Origin: Euglena gracilis
Lineage: Eukaryota; Euglenida; Euglenophyceae; Euglenales
Reading direction: 5' to 3'
Assembly (NCBI GenBank): GCA_039621445.1
Contig: CP154954.1
Coordinates: 8,434,634-8,498,633 of the forward strand
DNA length: 64,000 nt
Below the pieces are notes generated by a model. That model was not told the origin of the DNA. It saw nothing but the letters and a program-made list of their open reading frames with translations, and did no database searches. The position numbers were made by a program, and so were the translations under genes. This document shows positions 44,401 to 54,729 of this stretch, piece after piece. Every line of letters starts with the position of its first letter. Positions within the stretch are counted from its first letter, which is position 1.

Positions 44401-44680
44401 GAAAAGCATCTCGTAAACCTCCCTCGGTAAAGACTTCTGGGTCAAAGAATTGGGTGCCTTTTGTCTGACAGCACGGGCAGTCTTTGTGAGCCAGCTGCCT
44501 TTGAAGCGACGCTGTCGCAGGCCTTCTTGTAGGAGGGTCATTCGTAAGTCCTGACATATTTCTGGGCATGAGGGTAACGGATTACCAGCAACCTCCGCCA
44601 ACACTTCTGTGTCCATGACTGGGGAAAAGTAAGATTAAAAGGTTCACGCGAAAAAAATGTTCGCTAATTTCCCATCGCGG
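41441..44680 (-). other. Rest of the Harbinger element, possible second gene in pieces
   Basis: Minus-strand open segments at 43481-42999, 42731-42333, 42309-42031, 44121-43927 (VEITSLGCSKCHRTGFLTA) and 44616-44371 (MDTEVLAEVAGNPLPSCPE) may be exons of the accessory protein that Harbinger elements usually carry, but none shows a recognisable Myb/SANT motif. GC-hairpins and G-runs interrupt them. I see no other gene. Confidence 0.35.
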
Positions 44681-44850
44681 CCAGCCAGACCTCCTCCTCC
44701 TCTTTTTTTTCCCCAACACTCAATCCAGCCAGACCTCCTCCTCCTCTAATCCCGCCAGCCAGCCGTGGCTGGCCATGGCTGGCCAGACCTCCTCCTTTTT
44801 TTTGCCAGCCAGCCAGCCGCGGCTAGCCGCGGCTAGCCAGATACCCCAGC
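44660..44850. repeat. CCAGCCAGACCTCCTCC / GGCTGGCC array at the right Harbinger end
   Basis: Three CCAGACCTCCTCC units interleaved with GCCAGCCGTGGCTGGC palindromes. A similar array is at 40490-40640, making long subterminal repeats. Confidence 0.85.
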
Positions 44851-44879
44851 TCCCAAGTTCCCCCCCCCCCACTTGCATG

Positions 44880-46341
44880 CAAACATGTTTCCAGGCTGCT
44901 GTGCAGCTTTAGGTGAAAATAAGCATCTTTCAGATCTATTTTTTCACGGAACCAACCCTTTCTCAAATATGAAATATGGGAAGATGCTTCCCATGTGTTC
45001 CAGTCTGAATTTCTGGGGGGTGAAATGGTGATTTAACTGTCCACAGTCCGAAATTAGTCTTTCCTTTGTCTTTTCCCCCTCTTTTTTGGAAATGTCGAAA
45101 TAAAGGACAAAAATGTTTTGCCTCCTCTGGGGGGATTTGCCTGGTTGCACCTGCACATTCGTATTCTCTCAGAATTTTTTGGGCAGTCATCATTTCTTGG
45201 GGGGTTTTGAAAGGAACTTTTAAGGACATCTGACGGGGGAGGGGAAGATCTGCCCTGACCCCTTCCCTTATCAGGTTTAATACCTCTCTGCTGGCACCTG
45301 CTTTGACCCAATGGGGAATGCTGGCCTGCAGTGCCTTGTAGGGGGGCACCCCTGGGTGTAATGTGTCTGGGGATTCCACAGGCCCCATCACTGGGGTCCT
45401 TCCCCCTGGTTGCCCCATCACTCGCGTCACCCCTGGCTGCCCCATCACTAAGGCTGCAGCTGGCCCTGCCATAGGGCTTCCCAAATACAGGCTTTCCCCC
45501 TGTTTCTGAATGATGGGGGAAGGTCTGTGTCTGCAGTGGGGAGGTACATATAAAGCTGGGGTGCCTGGGCTGATTATCTTCAAGGGGGGGCCTGTCTGAG
45601 CCAATCTTGGGCCTCCCCCCCAAGGGCTGATGTGGTGATTGTATTGGCCACCATTTGCCTTCAGGGCCATTTGGCCTCCATTGGCACTCAGGCCTGCATG
45701 GCCTCCATTGGCCTTCTCTCCAGGACTTCTCTCTTGTCTCTTCTCTGTCCCTCTTGATTCCCCATATAGGCCACCATGGCCTTTTTTTTTGGCATGCTTC
45801 TGGGGGGTTTGTGTCTGAAATTCCTGGGGGGAAAGTTGGACATACCTTTCCCCAATGGGACCTTTCCAGGCTGGGATACTGTCTGCCATAGCCTTGCCCC
45901 TGGGCCCACTGCCCTCTTGAATGATGGCTGCCATAGCCTTGATTCTGGACTCCAGGTCCTTTTTGATGATGGCTGCCATAGCCTTGATGATGACTTGAAT
46001 CCCTTGTATTTCTGATAATTGTTGAAAGGCTGCCATAGCCCTTGCCATGTCCCCTGGAAGGGGGGGGACTTAGTTGTTGGACCTGTGATGGTAATTCCCT
46101 TCTGTCTTCTTGTCTTCCTCACCACAGTTGTCCATGATCCATGGCCATTTTCATGTTGAGTGGGGGATTTTTGAAATCTCTGATGTGGTGGGGGCTGGGG
46201 GGTTGCGATGGCCACGGACTTACGTGTTTCTGCCGCCCCTCCAGCTTCTGCAGCTGCTGCTGTGTCTCCACCTTCCCCAGCTTCAGATGCCTTCTTGGAA
46301 GTTCTTTGAGGTTCTCCTTGGCTTTCAGATTCATTCTTCAT
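44880..46341 (-). pseudogene. DIRS-like retroelement: Gag-like region and N-terminal half of RT
   Basis: Minus-strand frames 46341-45688, 46048-44963 and 45156-44944 together give a Gln/Pro/Ala-rich repetitive N-part (GKAMA/IKAMAAII-type repeats), LNLIREGVRADLPLPRQMS, AKHFCPLF and then RT motifs RLISDCGQLNHHFTP and REKIDLKDAYFHLKL (44990-44890). The last holds the first catalytic Asp region. Several frame changes. The style is that of DIRS/Ngaro-type RT, but no tyrosine recombinase is seen, so the class is tentative. The coding is broken at about 44860 by the Harbinger element and resumes at 40473. Confidence 0.6.
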
Positions 46342-46699
46342 GGAAGTCCAGTTATTGATCTTGTTTTAGTATTTGCAATGCTTCTGGAAATAATTCCAGT
46401 TGAACTCGAAGAGTTGAATTCTTCCTCCAGGAGGTTGAAGGTCCGAAAAAAAGTTCGCTCCACCTGTTGATAAAGTGATTGTAGTTCGTGAATGTAGTAC
46501 TCCTCGTAAATAATTTCAATTGAACTCGTCGAAGTAAAATTCTTTCTCCTTGAGGTCGAAGGGCAGAATTAGGAATCAGCCAACTCCGGCAACAAAAAGC
46601 AGTCAGAAGCACCCCCAGCGCACGCACAAACACACCAGAACAGAACAGCCGGCAAGGAAAGCAGGACCTCACCACCTCGCAGTGCGGAGCCCGAATGGT

Positions 46700-46880
46700 C
46701 TCAACTTTCCAACGTGCGACAATTTTTGAAGTAGAACATGATCAGAAAACATGGGCAAGATCTCGTTCTGGATCTCCGGATGCACCATTTTTAATGCTCT
46801 CCCTTAAGCCTCTCACCCATCTGAGGGATGTCTCTCCTTCCGACATTCAAAAGTTGTTCAAAGTTTGACTCCTTTTCGAC
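46700..46880 (-). pseudogene. hAT-1 exon with ESNF and IQNEIL motifs
   Basis: Begins right after an AG acceptor (46881-46882) with VEKESNFEQLLNVGRRD. A one-base shift near 46800 leads into VHPEIQNEILPMFSDHVLL. Both words are hallmarks of TTF/DUF4371 hAT transposases and lie between zinc finger and catalytic domain. The intron before it spans about 2.4 kb. Confidence 0.72.
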
Positions 46881-49249
46881 CTGATGAACGAACACCAACA
46901 AGGTGTATTTTTTTCAACCCCCCCAAAAAACAGCCAAAATAGGACACAAATATTGTAGAGAACATAGGTGTCACAAGCTGGAATGGCATCGTCGTTTTGA
47001 CCACTGTAAATTAGTCGCCATTTTTAGGACAGCGGGATCGTCACTGACAGCCACTCGGGTCAAACGCAGGTTCTGCGTCAAACGAAAAAATTATGTCAGA
47101 CGTACCCGTACATTTGTCTGCCGGACAGCCAAAGCAGGCTGGAGTGGTGAAATCTGCCGGATGTGCTGCACGTAGGATACCAGGTTCCCCAAGAAGCAAA
47201 CCCTTTCAGTCGTCCCAAAACCCGGAAACGTTTTCCACACAGAACAGTAAGAAATGGAGTTAATTTTTGAACCTCCCCCCCCCCCCCCGCCCAAGAAAAC
47301 AAACCCTTCACTCCAAAACTGGTCCCCAACTGTGGCACCAAAACTGGTCACCACCTGTGGCACTAAGAGTGTTCCCCAAACTGCCCAAGGTTTGGACCCA
47401 AGATGTGGGAGGGGGATCTTAAACAGAACAAGAACGTCAACAACAAACAAAGACTTTTTCAAAAACCCTTTTGGCAAAGAAAAACAAAAACAAGTGAAAC
47501 AACCAAAGCCAAAGGCGTACAGCGTGCAATTTACAGCAACAGGGTCCTGTTTTTTTGCAAAACACCACAGGACCCTTGACACCTTCACTTCATTACTCTT
47601 CTCTCTTCTTGGTTTATCTTCTTCTTCACATTTCAACCTGTGAGTACAAGGATGACAAATGAAAGACAAGATCTGCAGCCAGTGCTCTGTTAAATGGCAG
47701 CAAAAGTTCCAAAAATGTAAAACACGACCAGAAAACCACTAGAACGCTCAGAAAACGACATAAAAACAAATCGCACAACAGAAGACATGCCACAGAGAGG
47801 GTGGGACTCAAAATTGTCACTCAGCAGACCAAATTTTGGAAAAAATGCCACATTTTTGAAAGTGGTCCAGATGCACTAGAAATGACCATTACAATCATTC
47901 TTCAAAAGACACCTTCTGATGGGCCACCTGCTTCAATCTTCAAAAAATCTTGCATCAATGCATTCCTCATCTTCCAAATAGCTTGTATCTGAAGTTAGAA
48001 GAAAGATAAAGCCCAATTCCAAAAGGGAAAAACACCTGAAGGTAAGAAGATTACGAGCGCGAGAACCAAGGCGCTTTGCGTGAAGCCTAATCAGCCCGTT
48101 CGTTGTACAACTTTACCGCTTGTCAGCCTTTTTTTCAAAATGTCAAGTAATCTGTCACACAGTTCCGTTTGTCAGGGGGTCGGGGGGCGGCCGCCCCCCC
48201 CCCGTGATTTTGGAAAGAAAAATTTTTTTGCAGCATGAATGTGATATTTTTCTTGTAATGCCATGTTCAATGGTTCAAAGGGCGTGACGTCTCGGCTGCC
48301 TTCGGCAGCCACCTTGCCAGTTAAAAGCACATTTTTGGAGAATGAAATTGCAAAATCCATTACCGTCTCGGCCGCCTTTGGCGGCCGAAATAAAAATCCT
48401 TGAAAAAACCCCACGCCACTTCTTGATGTTTAAACCGGCGTTTGAGACGCCGGGTTCAGGACAGAACCGGCGCCCCCCCCCCCCACGGGTTTTCCGGACG
48501 CCGGTTCTGTCCTAAAACCTGGCGTCAGGAACGCCGGTTCTGTCCAAAACCCGGCGTCCGGTTTGGATTTTGGCCACAAACCGACTTTTTTTTCCCTCCT
48601 TTGGTGCTAATTGTTTTTGGGGACCCCACAAACCACTTTCACCTTGGCTGTTTGAATACAAACTGATATCCCCATATGTCCCCCTCCCTCCATTTTCTTG
48701 ACCAGCCGAGTTTGGGGGAAACTCTTCGGGTCAACGAAAAAAAATGAGTTTGCGCAAAGTGAAAAAATGGCTTCTTCACGCCCCCCCACCCCCCCCAGGT
48801 TGCGAAGTCGACAGTTGGGTTGAGTTGGGAGGTTTCCAAAGGGGTTCTACCCATGATTCGCTCTCTAGCTCAAGTTTTTGGAGCACTGGACTTAAAAAGG
48901 CGTTAGCGTCTCGGCCCCTTCAGGGCCAGAGGGACAGAAAAAAGTACATTTTGGTTGTGCCATGAAAAAAATTTTCCTCGGCGCTTCGCGCTGGGGAGAA
49001 AACGGATGTGCTCCAAATTTTGTCGGTTCCCCCCCCCCCCCCCCCCCCCGGCAAAAAATTGTTCCGACATCGCTGGTAGAGAACGTTTTTTTTATAAAAG
49101 CATTTGGACTTCATTTTGACTCCATTTGACGAAATTTGTCAGACATTCGGACTCCATTTTGGACTTCGCGCGACCGCAAAAAAAAATGCACAGGTTACAT
49201 GGGTCATGTTGGGCTTGTGGAGGTTTACATACATGATGAAAATACACAT
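46881..49249. other. hAT-1 intron, repeat-rich, no gene
   Basis: Contains CTGTGGCACCAAAACTGG-type satellite words (47325-47400), C- and G-runs (47275, 48195, 48475, 49030) and GC hairpins with CTTCGG-like loops (48290-48400, 48910, 48975). Open frames are short and without motif. Confidence 0.5.
48430..48575. repeat. Clustered GACGCCGG / GGTTCTGTCC inverted repeats
   Basis: CAGGACAGAACCGGCG (about 48456-48471) is complementary to CGCCGGTTCTGTCCT (about 48500-48515), and the word recurs again at about 48530-48545, so several alternative hairpins can form. Confidence 0.8.
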
Positions 49250-49307
49250 TGGAAGGGATCCCTTGTGCAGCAAGGTATTGCAAAGTTTGAAAAATGGCCT
49301 TCAAAGC
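49250..49307 (-). pseudogene. hAT-1 exon continuation beyond hAT-2
   Basis: Minus strand reads ALKAIFQTLQYLAAQGIPSN and then leaves homology near a GTGTAT that could be a splice donor. When hAT-2 and one copy of the 8-bp duplication are removed, the codons on both sides are in phase. Confidence 0.7.
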
Positions 49308-49315
49308 AACCCTGG
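49308..49315. repeat. hAT-2 target-site duplication, left
   Basis: AACCCTGG, identical to 50726-50733. It lies within hAT-1 coding sequence. Confidence 0.88.
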
Positions 49316-49624
49316 CAGGGATGTGCGTCTTAAAAAACGGTCGTTTAAAACAGCGATTTAAATCAGTTTAAAACACCCGAGCCCCGGAGACGTATAAAAC
49401 AGCCGGCATACGTCGTCAAAGACCCGTATTGAAAAAACGCGAGTACAGCAGTTTCCACACACAGAAGGACAAACTGCTGGGTGTGCAAAGGCTCTGCCTT
49501 TCGGCGCAAAAGGTCATAAAAACTTTTCCGAGAACCGCAGGGAGTTGAAGGGGGAAAAAAAATGGCTGCCAGGGGCAGACATTATCCACTAGAGGGGAGG
49601 TGTCCTTTTTTCTTTTGACCCCCA

Positions 49625-50045
49625 ATTCAGGCCACCTGTGACCTAAAGCTGCCAAAAACCACGACCTGTGCCCCAAAACTTGCCACAATCTGTGGCCCAA
49701 ACCGACCACAATCTGTGGACCAAAAACTGTTTTATGAACTGGCCACGTCCTGTGGCCCAAAACTGGCCACGACCCGACCCAAAGCCAACGACCCGCAACC
49801 CAAAACTGGCCACGAGGTGTAGCCTCAAAACTGGCCTGAGTCTGGCCCAAAACTGGCCACATGCTGTGGACCAAAAACTGTTTTGTGGCCCAAAGCTGGC
49901 CACGACCTGAACGAAAAGTCAACGACCTGTGACCCAAAACTGGCCACGACTTATGGCCTAAAACTGGCCACCGCGTCTGGCCCAAAACTGGCCGCCGCGT
50001 CTGGCCAGGTTTGGGCCAGATGTGTTGGCCAGTTTTGGGTCAGCC
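49625..50045. repeat. Satellite of TGTGGCCCAAAACTGGCCACGACC-like units in hAT-2
   Basis: About 24-bp degenerate units with the core CCCAAAACTGGCCAC recur a dozen or more times. Related words occur at 47325-47400, 54580-54722 and 55380-55675, so the satellite is dispersed. Confidence 0.85.
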
Positions 50046-50346
50046 CAAAAAGCACCAGATAACCATTTTGTTGCAAACAAGACAAGCAAAAACCTTCCAG
50101 AATCAAAAAATATACAAATTGTCTCCGAAACGGAAACCAAATGGAGCAGTTTAACAGGGAAATGCTCAGGTCCAGATTCTCAATCCTTCCAATCATCATC
50201 ATGCCCTTCCGACAACTGCAGAAGAGAAAAATGGACAATCACTGACAGAATTGTTTGGCAAACCTTTGTCATGGGGAGCTTGACAATAAAAATCCAACAC
50301 AAAGTTCTTCACCAGGCTCAGAGCCTCGTGGTGCACCCCAGGGAGT

Positions 50347-50574
50347 TCAGTGGTCAAGTTGTTGATCACCAGGCTTCAAGACACCAGTCTCAACACGAGC
50401 ATCAGGCGCAGTTCCAATACCAGTGCGTACCAATGTCCCTGCACTGTTGTGCGTGGTTACACATCCGGCCATCTCAACGTCGCACCCCTTGCAAGTGGCA
50501 CGGGTACGTCCATCAAATACTTGATGTTTTATGAAGTAATGCCAAATACCATGTGCCGGTCTTCCACTAGGCAT
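50347..50574 (-). pseudogene. BED-type zinc-finger fragment of hAT-2 transposase
   Basis: Minus strand GIWHYFIKHQVFDGRTRATC, then KGC: the aromatic, basic and C-x2-C part of a BED finger, the usual N-terminal DNA-binding domain of hAT transposases. The histidine half is not in the same frame (shift or decay), and no catalytic domain follows. It starts about 150 bp inside the element end. Confidence 0.55.
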
Positions 50575-50725
50575 TGTGCTGTAAAAGGATAAAAACAGTT
50601 GGGAAGGCCATACGAGTTAGGAATGACGACCATTTCGCGATCTGAATCGTACTAAACTGTTTAAATCTAGTTTTAAACGTTTAAAACGTATTAAACTCTT
50701 CCGGGATGTTTAAATTCCATCCCTG

Positions 50726-50733
50726 AACCCTGG
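50726..50733. repeat. hAT-2 target-site duplication, right
   Basis: AACCCTGG, identical to 49308-49315. Confidence 0.88.
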
Positions 50734-51210
50734 CGTCTTTCATGGCCAAAATCTTTGCACTGGACATGACTACAAGGACAGGGACTTGGTTCCTCAAAGC
50801 AAGCTTGAACTGCGGCACGATGAAACTCATTCACTTCGTGCTCCTTGAACCTCTGAACTGCTTTCTTCCAATTTTTGAAACCATTCTCAACGAATGCTTG
50901 CCTTGCAGAACTTTGATGTGAAGATATCCTAAGCATTGGTGTTTGCCGCAAACCACTCAACCCCACTTGAATACTCACCAAATTGCCTTGCAATCAAGGA
51001 TCTCCATTTTTGCACCGGAAAGCCCAACTCTCCCCACAAGCACAAATGCAATGCCAATGCTAGTCGGTGGCAGAGGCACCTTCAATGAAACTGCTTCTCG
51101 GCAAACCTTGCAGAATGCCAAACCTTTTCAGTGTCATGAACCAACCTCTCAAACATATCTTGCCAATTTGTCAAGAACCGCCGTCCGGCGGTAGCAATAG
51201 GGGATGGCTG
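50734..51210 (-). pseudogene. hAT-1 TTF-type zinc-finger exon(s)
   Basis: RFLTNWQDMFERLVHDTEK followed in another frame by an AFCKVC-type Cys pair, then SHQSSARQAFVENGFKNWKK and RFKEHEVNEFHRAAVQ (50900-50800), the F-x-x-x-GF-x-N-W-K ... H ... H pattern of TTF/ZMYM1-like hAT proteins. At least one frame change separates the two parts. The exon runs up to the hAT-2 insertion, and its frame resumes on the other side at 49307. Confidence 0.7.
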
Positions 51211-51522
51211 GCCATTAGAAGAGGGCAAGGCACCAACCTTTGGCCTCAAAAACTCGTCCATAGGGGGTTGAGCCCCCGCGTCCCCCGCGTCCCCCCCCGC
51301 GTCCCCCCCGCGTCCCCACCAAGTGGCTTGGTATCCTTTTTTGAAGAGGCTTTTCTGCAATGTCCCGGCATGCTTGACGTGATGAAACAAAGAAAAGGGG
51401 AGAAGGAAAAAGAACGTTGCAAAGTGAGAAGTCAAATTTTTATCCTTGCCACTCAAAAAAATGGCAGTTGTTTGCTGGAGCCCAGGCATGGGGGGGGGGG
51501 GTCCCGTGGGACCCCCCTGCCG

Positions 51523-51608
51523 CTTGTGATGGGTGAAGGTCGTGTCCTAACGAGTCTCTTACGGACTTGTGATGGGTGAAGGTCGTGACCTAACGAGTCT
51601 CTTACGGA
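51523..51608. repeat. 43-bp tandem duplication
   Basis: CTTGTGATGGGTGAAGGTCG starts at 51523 and 51566. The two 43-bp copies differ at one base, so the duplication is recent. Confidence 0.95.
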
Positions 51609-52764
51609 TGCTTCCGATTTCTTTGTACTGCAGTTGATGGGATGCGGGAAGACAATTGGTGGTGGTTGCAAAAGTGTCCATTTGTTAAATTTATTTCCTG
51701 TTTGTTCGGCATGATCAATGCTAATCCTAGAATGTCCCCCTGCAATCACTGCGCACCTTTCCCATTTTGTGTCCTTTTTGTTGACACCGTTCCCATCTCC
51801 TGTTCTCTTTTCCATTTTGTCAATTTTTTTCAGCCCATGGCATTCAGCCCATCCTCTCACCTGGAATTTCTGATCATGGTGTATCCCAAAGAGCCATCTT
51901 CCCATTTTGAGTTTGCTAGAGGCTGGCTTTCAAAGATTTTTTTTGAAAGGGAATTTTGTAGGATATTCTAATCGACCAGCACATTTTTTGGGAATGTTGG
52001 GCCATTTTTGACAAAACTCCATTTTGGGTGTGGAAATGCACCAGTTTTTGGAGGCTTTTTTTAAGAGGACGTTGCGTTGCAAAACTTCTTTTAAAAAACA
52101 CACTTTCCATTTTTTTTTGCAAAAAGCACTTTTTTGTTGCCTTTTTCAATAAAAAAAAGAACAGAATTTTTTTGAAAAAGTCAGCTTTGATCATGGTCCC
52201 TAGAATGGTGGTGCCCCCGCGCCCCCCCCCCCCCGCGTCCCCCCCGCGTCCCCAACACCCCCATATTGATCTATGAAGAAGAGCAGTGCCAAAAAAAAAA
52301 GTTGAAAAAAATACTGAAAATTTTTTTCACCCCAAAATCCCGGGGGTGGCGGCCGCCCCGCCCGACCCCCCCTTGTGACACCTATGGCCAGGGATAAACT
52401 CCGTCTCCATGTCCGGGTCGTTGTCCTCGAGGGCGCTCGGGCCCCTCGAAGTTGCCCTCGCTCCGGTCAACGGGAGTGCAGCTGAGGAGGATCTGCAGCA
52501 GGTGTTCGAGTCATGCGTGTCATGCGTGGATGCCATCTCCGCGGGCCCCGCGGCGGTGGGAGGCACTGTGGGTGTTGCCAAGAGGAAGCCCACGGCTCGT
52601 GCTGGGTCAGTCGTCATGTCAATGTCCATCAAACCTTGAAGATGTTTCGGGGGGGGCCAGGCCCTGGGTTCCCCTTGATGTCTCCGCACGCTAGCAAGCA
52701 TGTTACACGTCCCTGGCTACCGTGCAGGCGCTCGTTATCACTTTCGCCCTCTCCAAGGGGGTGT

Positions 52765-52985
52765 CGTCCCCGTGACCCCCCCCGTGACCCCCCCGTGACC
52801 CCCCCCCCCCGTGACCCGGATTTGAACGCCCCCCGATTTTGGGGTCCGCAAACGCACGTGCTTCAATCACAACTGCTTTCAGTATTTTTTTCAAATGTCG
52901 CGGAAGCCGGAAACATTGAAGAGGAGGCCACATCCCCCCCGTGACCCCCCCGTGACCCCCCCCCCCGTGACCCCCCCGTGACCCG
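52765..52985. repeat. CCCCCCGTGAC simple-repeat tracts
   Basis: Two blocks (about 52770-52820 and 52935-52985) of GTGACC followed by C-runs of varying length. Confidence 0.9.
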
Positions 52986-53539
52986 GCACACCCAACTCCC
53001 GGTGCGGTTTCTGGACTGGGCGCCGGCAGCAACCTACTGTGGAGCATCCTCAAGATGCACGGTAGGCTCATCCCCGCCAGGCGACGGCGTGGATGGCGGC
53101 GGCCAGTGACCTGACCGCCGGCGCTGTGTTTTTTGCCGCCTTGGTTTCCGTCACGTCACCCAGCGTGAAGAGGTCATCGACCCACCCGCGCCGGGGATGG
53201 ACACGGGCTGCGAAAGAGTCTTTGCGCTTCGAGCAGGGGCCTTGTGTTGGCTCCGATGCTGCGGTCTTTTTTGTGTAACGCTGGTTTGGGAAGATGAGCG
53301 GCGGCGGCGCTGTCTCGGGCTTTTGGCATGGAGTTCCTCGGAGCGGAGCGATGGAGCATCTGTTTTTCCGATGACCTAATCTGACTTTTTGCTGAGGGGG
53401 TGGCGGGGATTCCAACACAGGGTCGTCGGTTTCTTCTTCCGGTGAAACACGATGGGCCAGTGTCGGAATAATTCCTACAAACCCTTGGGCAAATGTCGCT
53501 GGGGGTTTCCGTTTGTCGGTGGGACTTCCCTTCATGTTG

Positions 53540-53830
53540 GGATTGTTCCTGTTGCAACTGCTGCTGGGATTATTCCTGCAGCAAGTGGTGCTGGCATTCT
53601 GCTGGCAGATGGTGCTGGGGCCTTCTCGGCAAAGGGTGCTGGGACTTTTCAGGCAGCAAATACTGCTGGGAATTTCCCTGCTGCAAATGCTGCTGGGATT
53701 TCCCCTTCAAATGGTGTTGGGAATTTCCTGGTTGATGTTGCTGGCATTTCCCAGTTCACAGTACAAACATGTTGCACTTCTGCTGGGATTTTTCTGGTTG
53801 CAAATGTCGCTGGGATTTCCCAACCAGATT
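53540..53830. repeat. Minisatellite of GCTGGGATTTTCC-type units (about 27-30 bp)
   Basis: About ten units beginning GCTGGGA/GCTGGCA with interior CTG-CAAATG words. All three plus frames are partly open, one reading as an Ala/Gly-rich decapeptide repeat. No sign of a real gene. Confidence 0.88.
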
Positions 53831-54579
53831 TGAACTGTACAGGCAATTGTGAGTCACTGGGGAAGATGCAATGGGAAAGAAAATATGTGACTGGGGAGGG
53901 GGTACATCCCCCACTTTGACAGACCCAGTGTCCCATGTGCTTTCATTTCCCCTGGGGCATGCAACAACAGCAAGGCAAAGATGTGGAAGATATGGAAGTC
54001 CTTGTCTTAATAATGTCTTAACAAAGGTCGATGATCCACATGGTGCCATTGTCAGTACATCTTGGCTGATGGGGCTGCCTGTGGCTCTACTCCTGCTGCT
54101 GGGGCGGCCTGAAGCTCTGCCCTTGCTGCTGGAGTCGCCTGAGGCTTTGCTCCCATAGCTTGATGTCTGGAGCATGCTGCTGCTGGTCAGGGATGACCCT
54201 CGTTTTCTAACCGATCGTTTTAAAACACTTTTTTTTCGAAAAAAAACCGTTTTTTTGAAAAAAACCGGTTTTTTTTACCTTCGCCGCCCCCCCGCCGTTT
54301 TTTTCAAAAAAAATTTAGTTTCTTTTTTCCTTCGCCCCTCGCCCCTCAAGGCATGAGAAGAACACCGCTGTCTGAGTTGGACTCGCCGTCACCTGGAAAC
54401 TTGCACCTGGGGGACCCGAAAATAGACGCCAGTTTCTCACTTTTTTTTGCGCTCTTGGACGCACCGCCTGCCGAGGGCTTTGTTGTTTCCCCCGGCCCCC
54501 CAGAGAAAGGACCGTTTTCATGGACCCCTGGCTGGAAAAAAAAACCCCCGGGACAGGGCCCGCCCTGTGGTGCAAAACT

Positions 54580-54729
54580 TTTCCCCCAAGATGGGGCACA
54601 AAACTGCCCCAAGATGGGGGCACAAAACTGTCCCAAGATGGGGCACGAAACTCCCCAAAATGTTGGTGCCAAAGTTGTGCCAGAAAACTGGACCCAAAAG
54701 GTTTCCAAAATGTTGCCCCAACCTGTGGC
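54580..54729. repeat. Satellite array, left of the TIR element
   Basis: GATGGGGCACAAAACTGCCC-like units of about 24 bp, continuing at 55380 on the far side of the inserted element. Confidence 0.82.

Larger units (their letters stand above)
40475..44853 (-). mobile_element. PIF/Harbinger-type DNA transposon inside the DIRS-like RT
   Basis: Terminal inverted repeats GGAGCTGGGGT (40475-40485) and ACCCCAGCTCC (44843-44853), flanked by CAA at 40472-40474 and 44854-44856, a 3-bp duplication as in this superfamily (which usually prefers TWA). Just inside both ends are GGCCAGCC/GGCTGGCC palindromes and CAGACCTCCTCCTCC arrays (40490-40640, 44680-44830). It contains a DDE_Tnp_4-type transposase near its left end. 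Confidence 0.72.
49316..50725 (-). mobile_element. hAT-2: 1410-bp hAT element inserted in hAT-1
   Basis: It starts CAGGGATG and ends CATCCCTG (8-bp perfect terminal inverted repeats with the CAGGG of many hAT ends; subterminal GTTTAAA words on both sides). It is flanked by a perfect 8-bp duplication AACCCTGG at 49308-49315 and 50726-50733, the hAT length. It carries a BED-like finger near its right end and a satellite array in its centre, so it is probably a deleted, non-autonomous copy. Confidence 0.88.
38090..51210 (-). mobile_element. hAT-1: exon-split hAT transposase gene interrupted by other transposons
   Basis: Minus-strand pieces in correct protein order: TTF-type zinc finger (51210-50734), short exon (49307-49250), exon with ESNFEQLL (46880-46700), catalytic core (40245-40106 and 39876-38846), later exon (38640-38461) and a possible dimerisation remnant (about 38185-38090). 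Between them lie hAT-2, introns, and a DIRS-like fragment with a Harbinger transposon inside. The order and single strand argue that all pieces belong to one ancestral copy. TIRs of hAT-1 were not identified. Confidence 0.7.
51211..54579. other. Repeat-rich stretch without recognisable genes
   Basis: Contains CCCCGCGTCC runs (51275-51320, 52215-52250), a 43-bp duplication, GTGACCCCCC arrays, a GCTGGGATTT minisatellite and poly-A/T foldbacks at 52060-52190 and 54220-54330. Open frames such as 53068-53535 (minus) and 53452-53919 (plus) follow repeat periodicity or have no motif. Confidence 0.45.

Noticed and set aside
47091-47669. 192-codon minus-strand frame
   Set aside because: Lies in the inferred hAT-1 intron, contains a C-run-derived Gly tract and has no recognisable motif.
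53452-53919. Ala/Gly-rich decapeptide-repeat protein
   Set aside because: Follows the 27-30-bp minisatellite; other frames are equally open.
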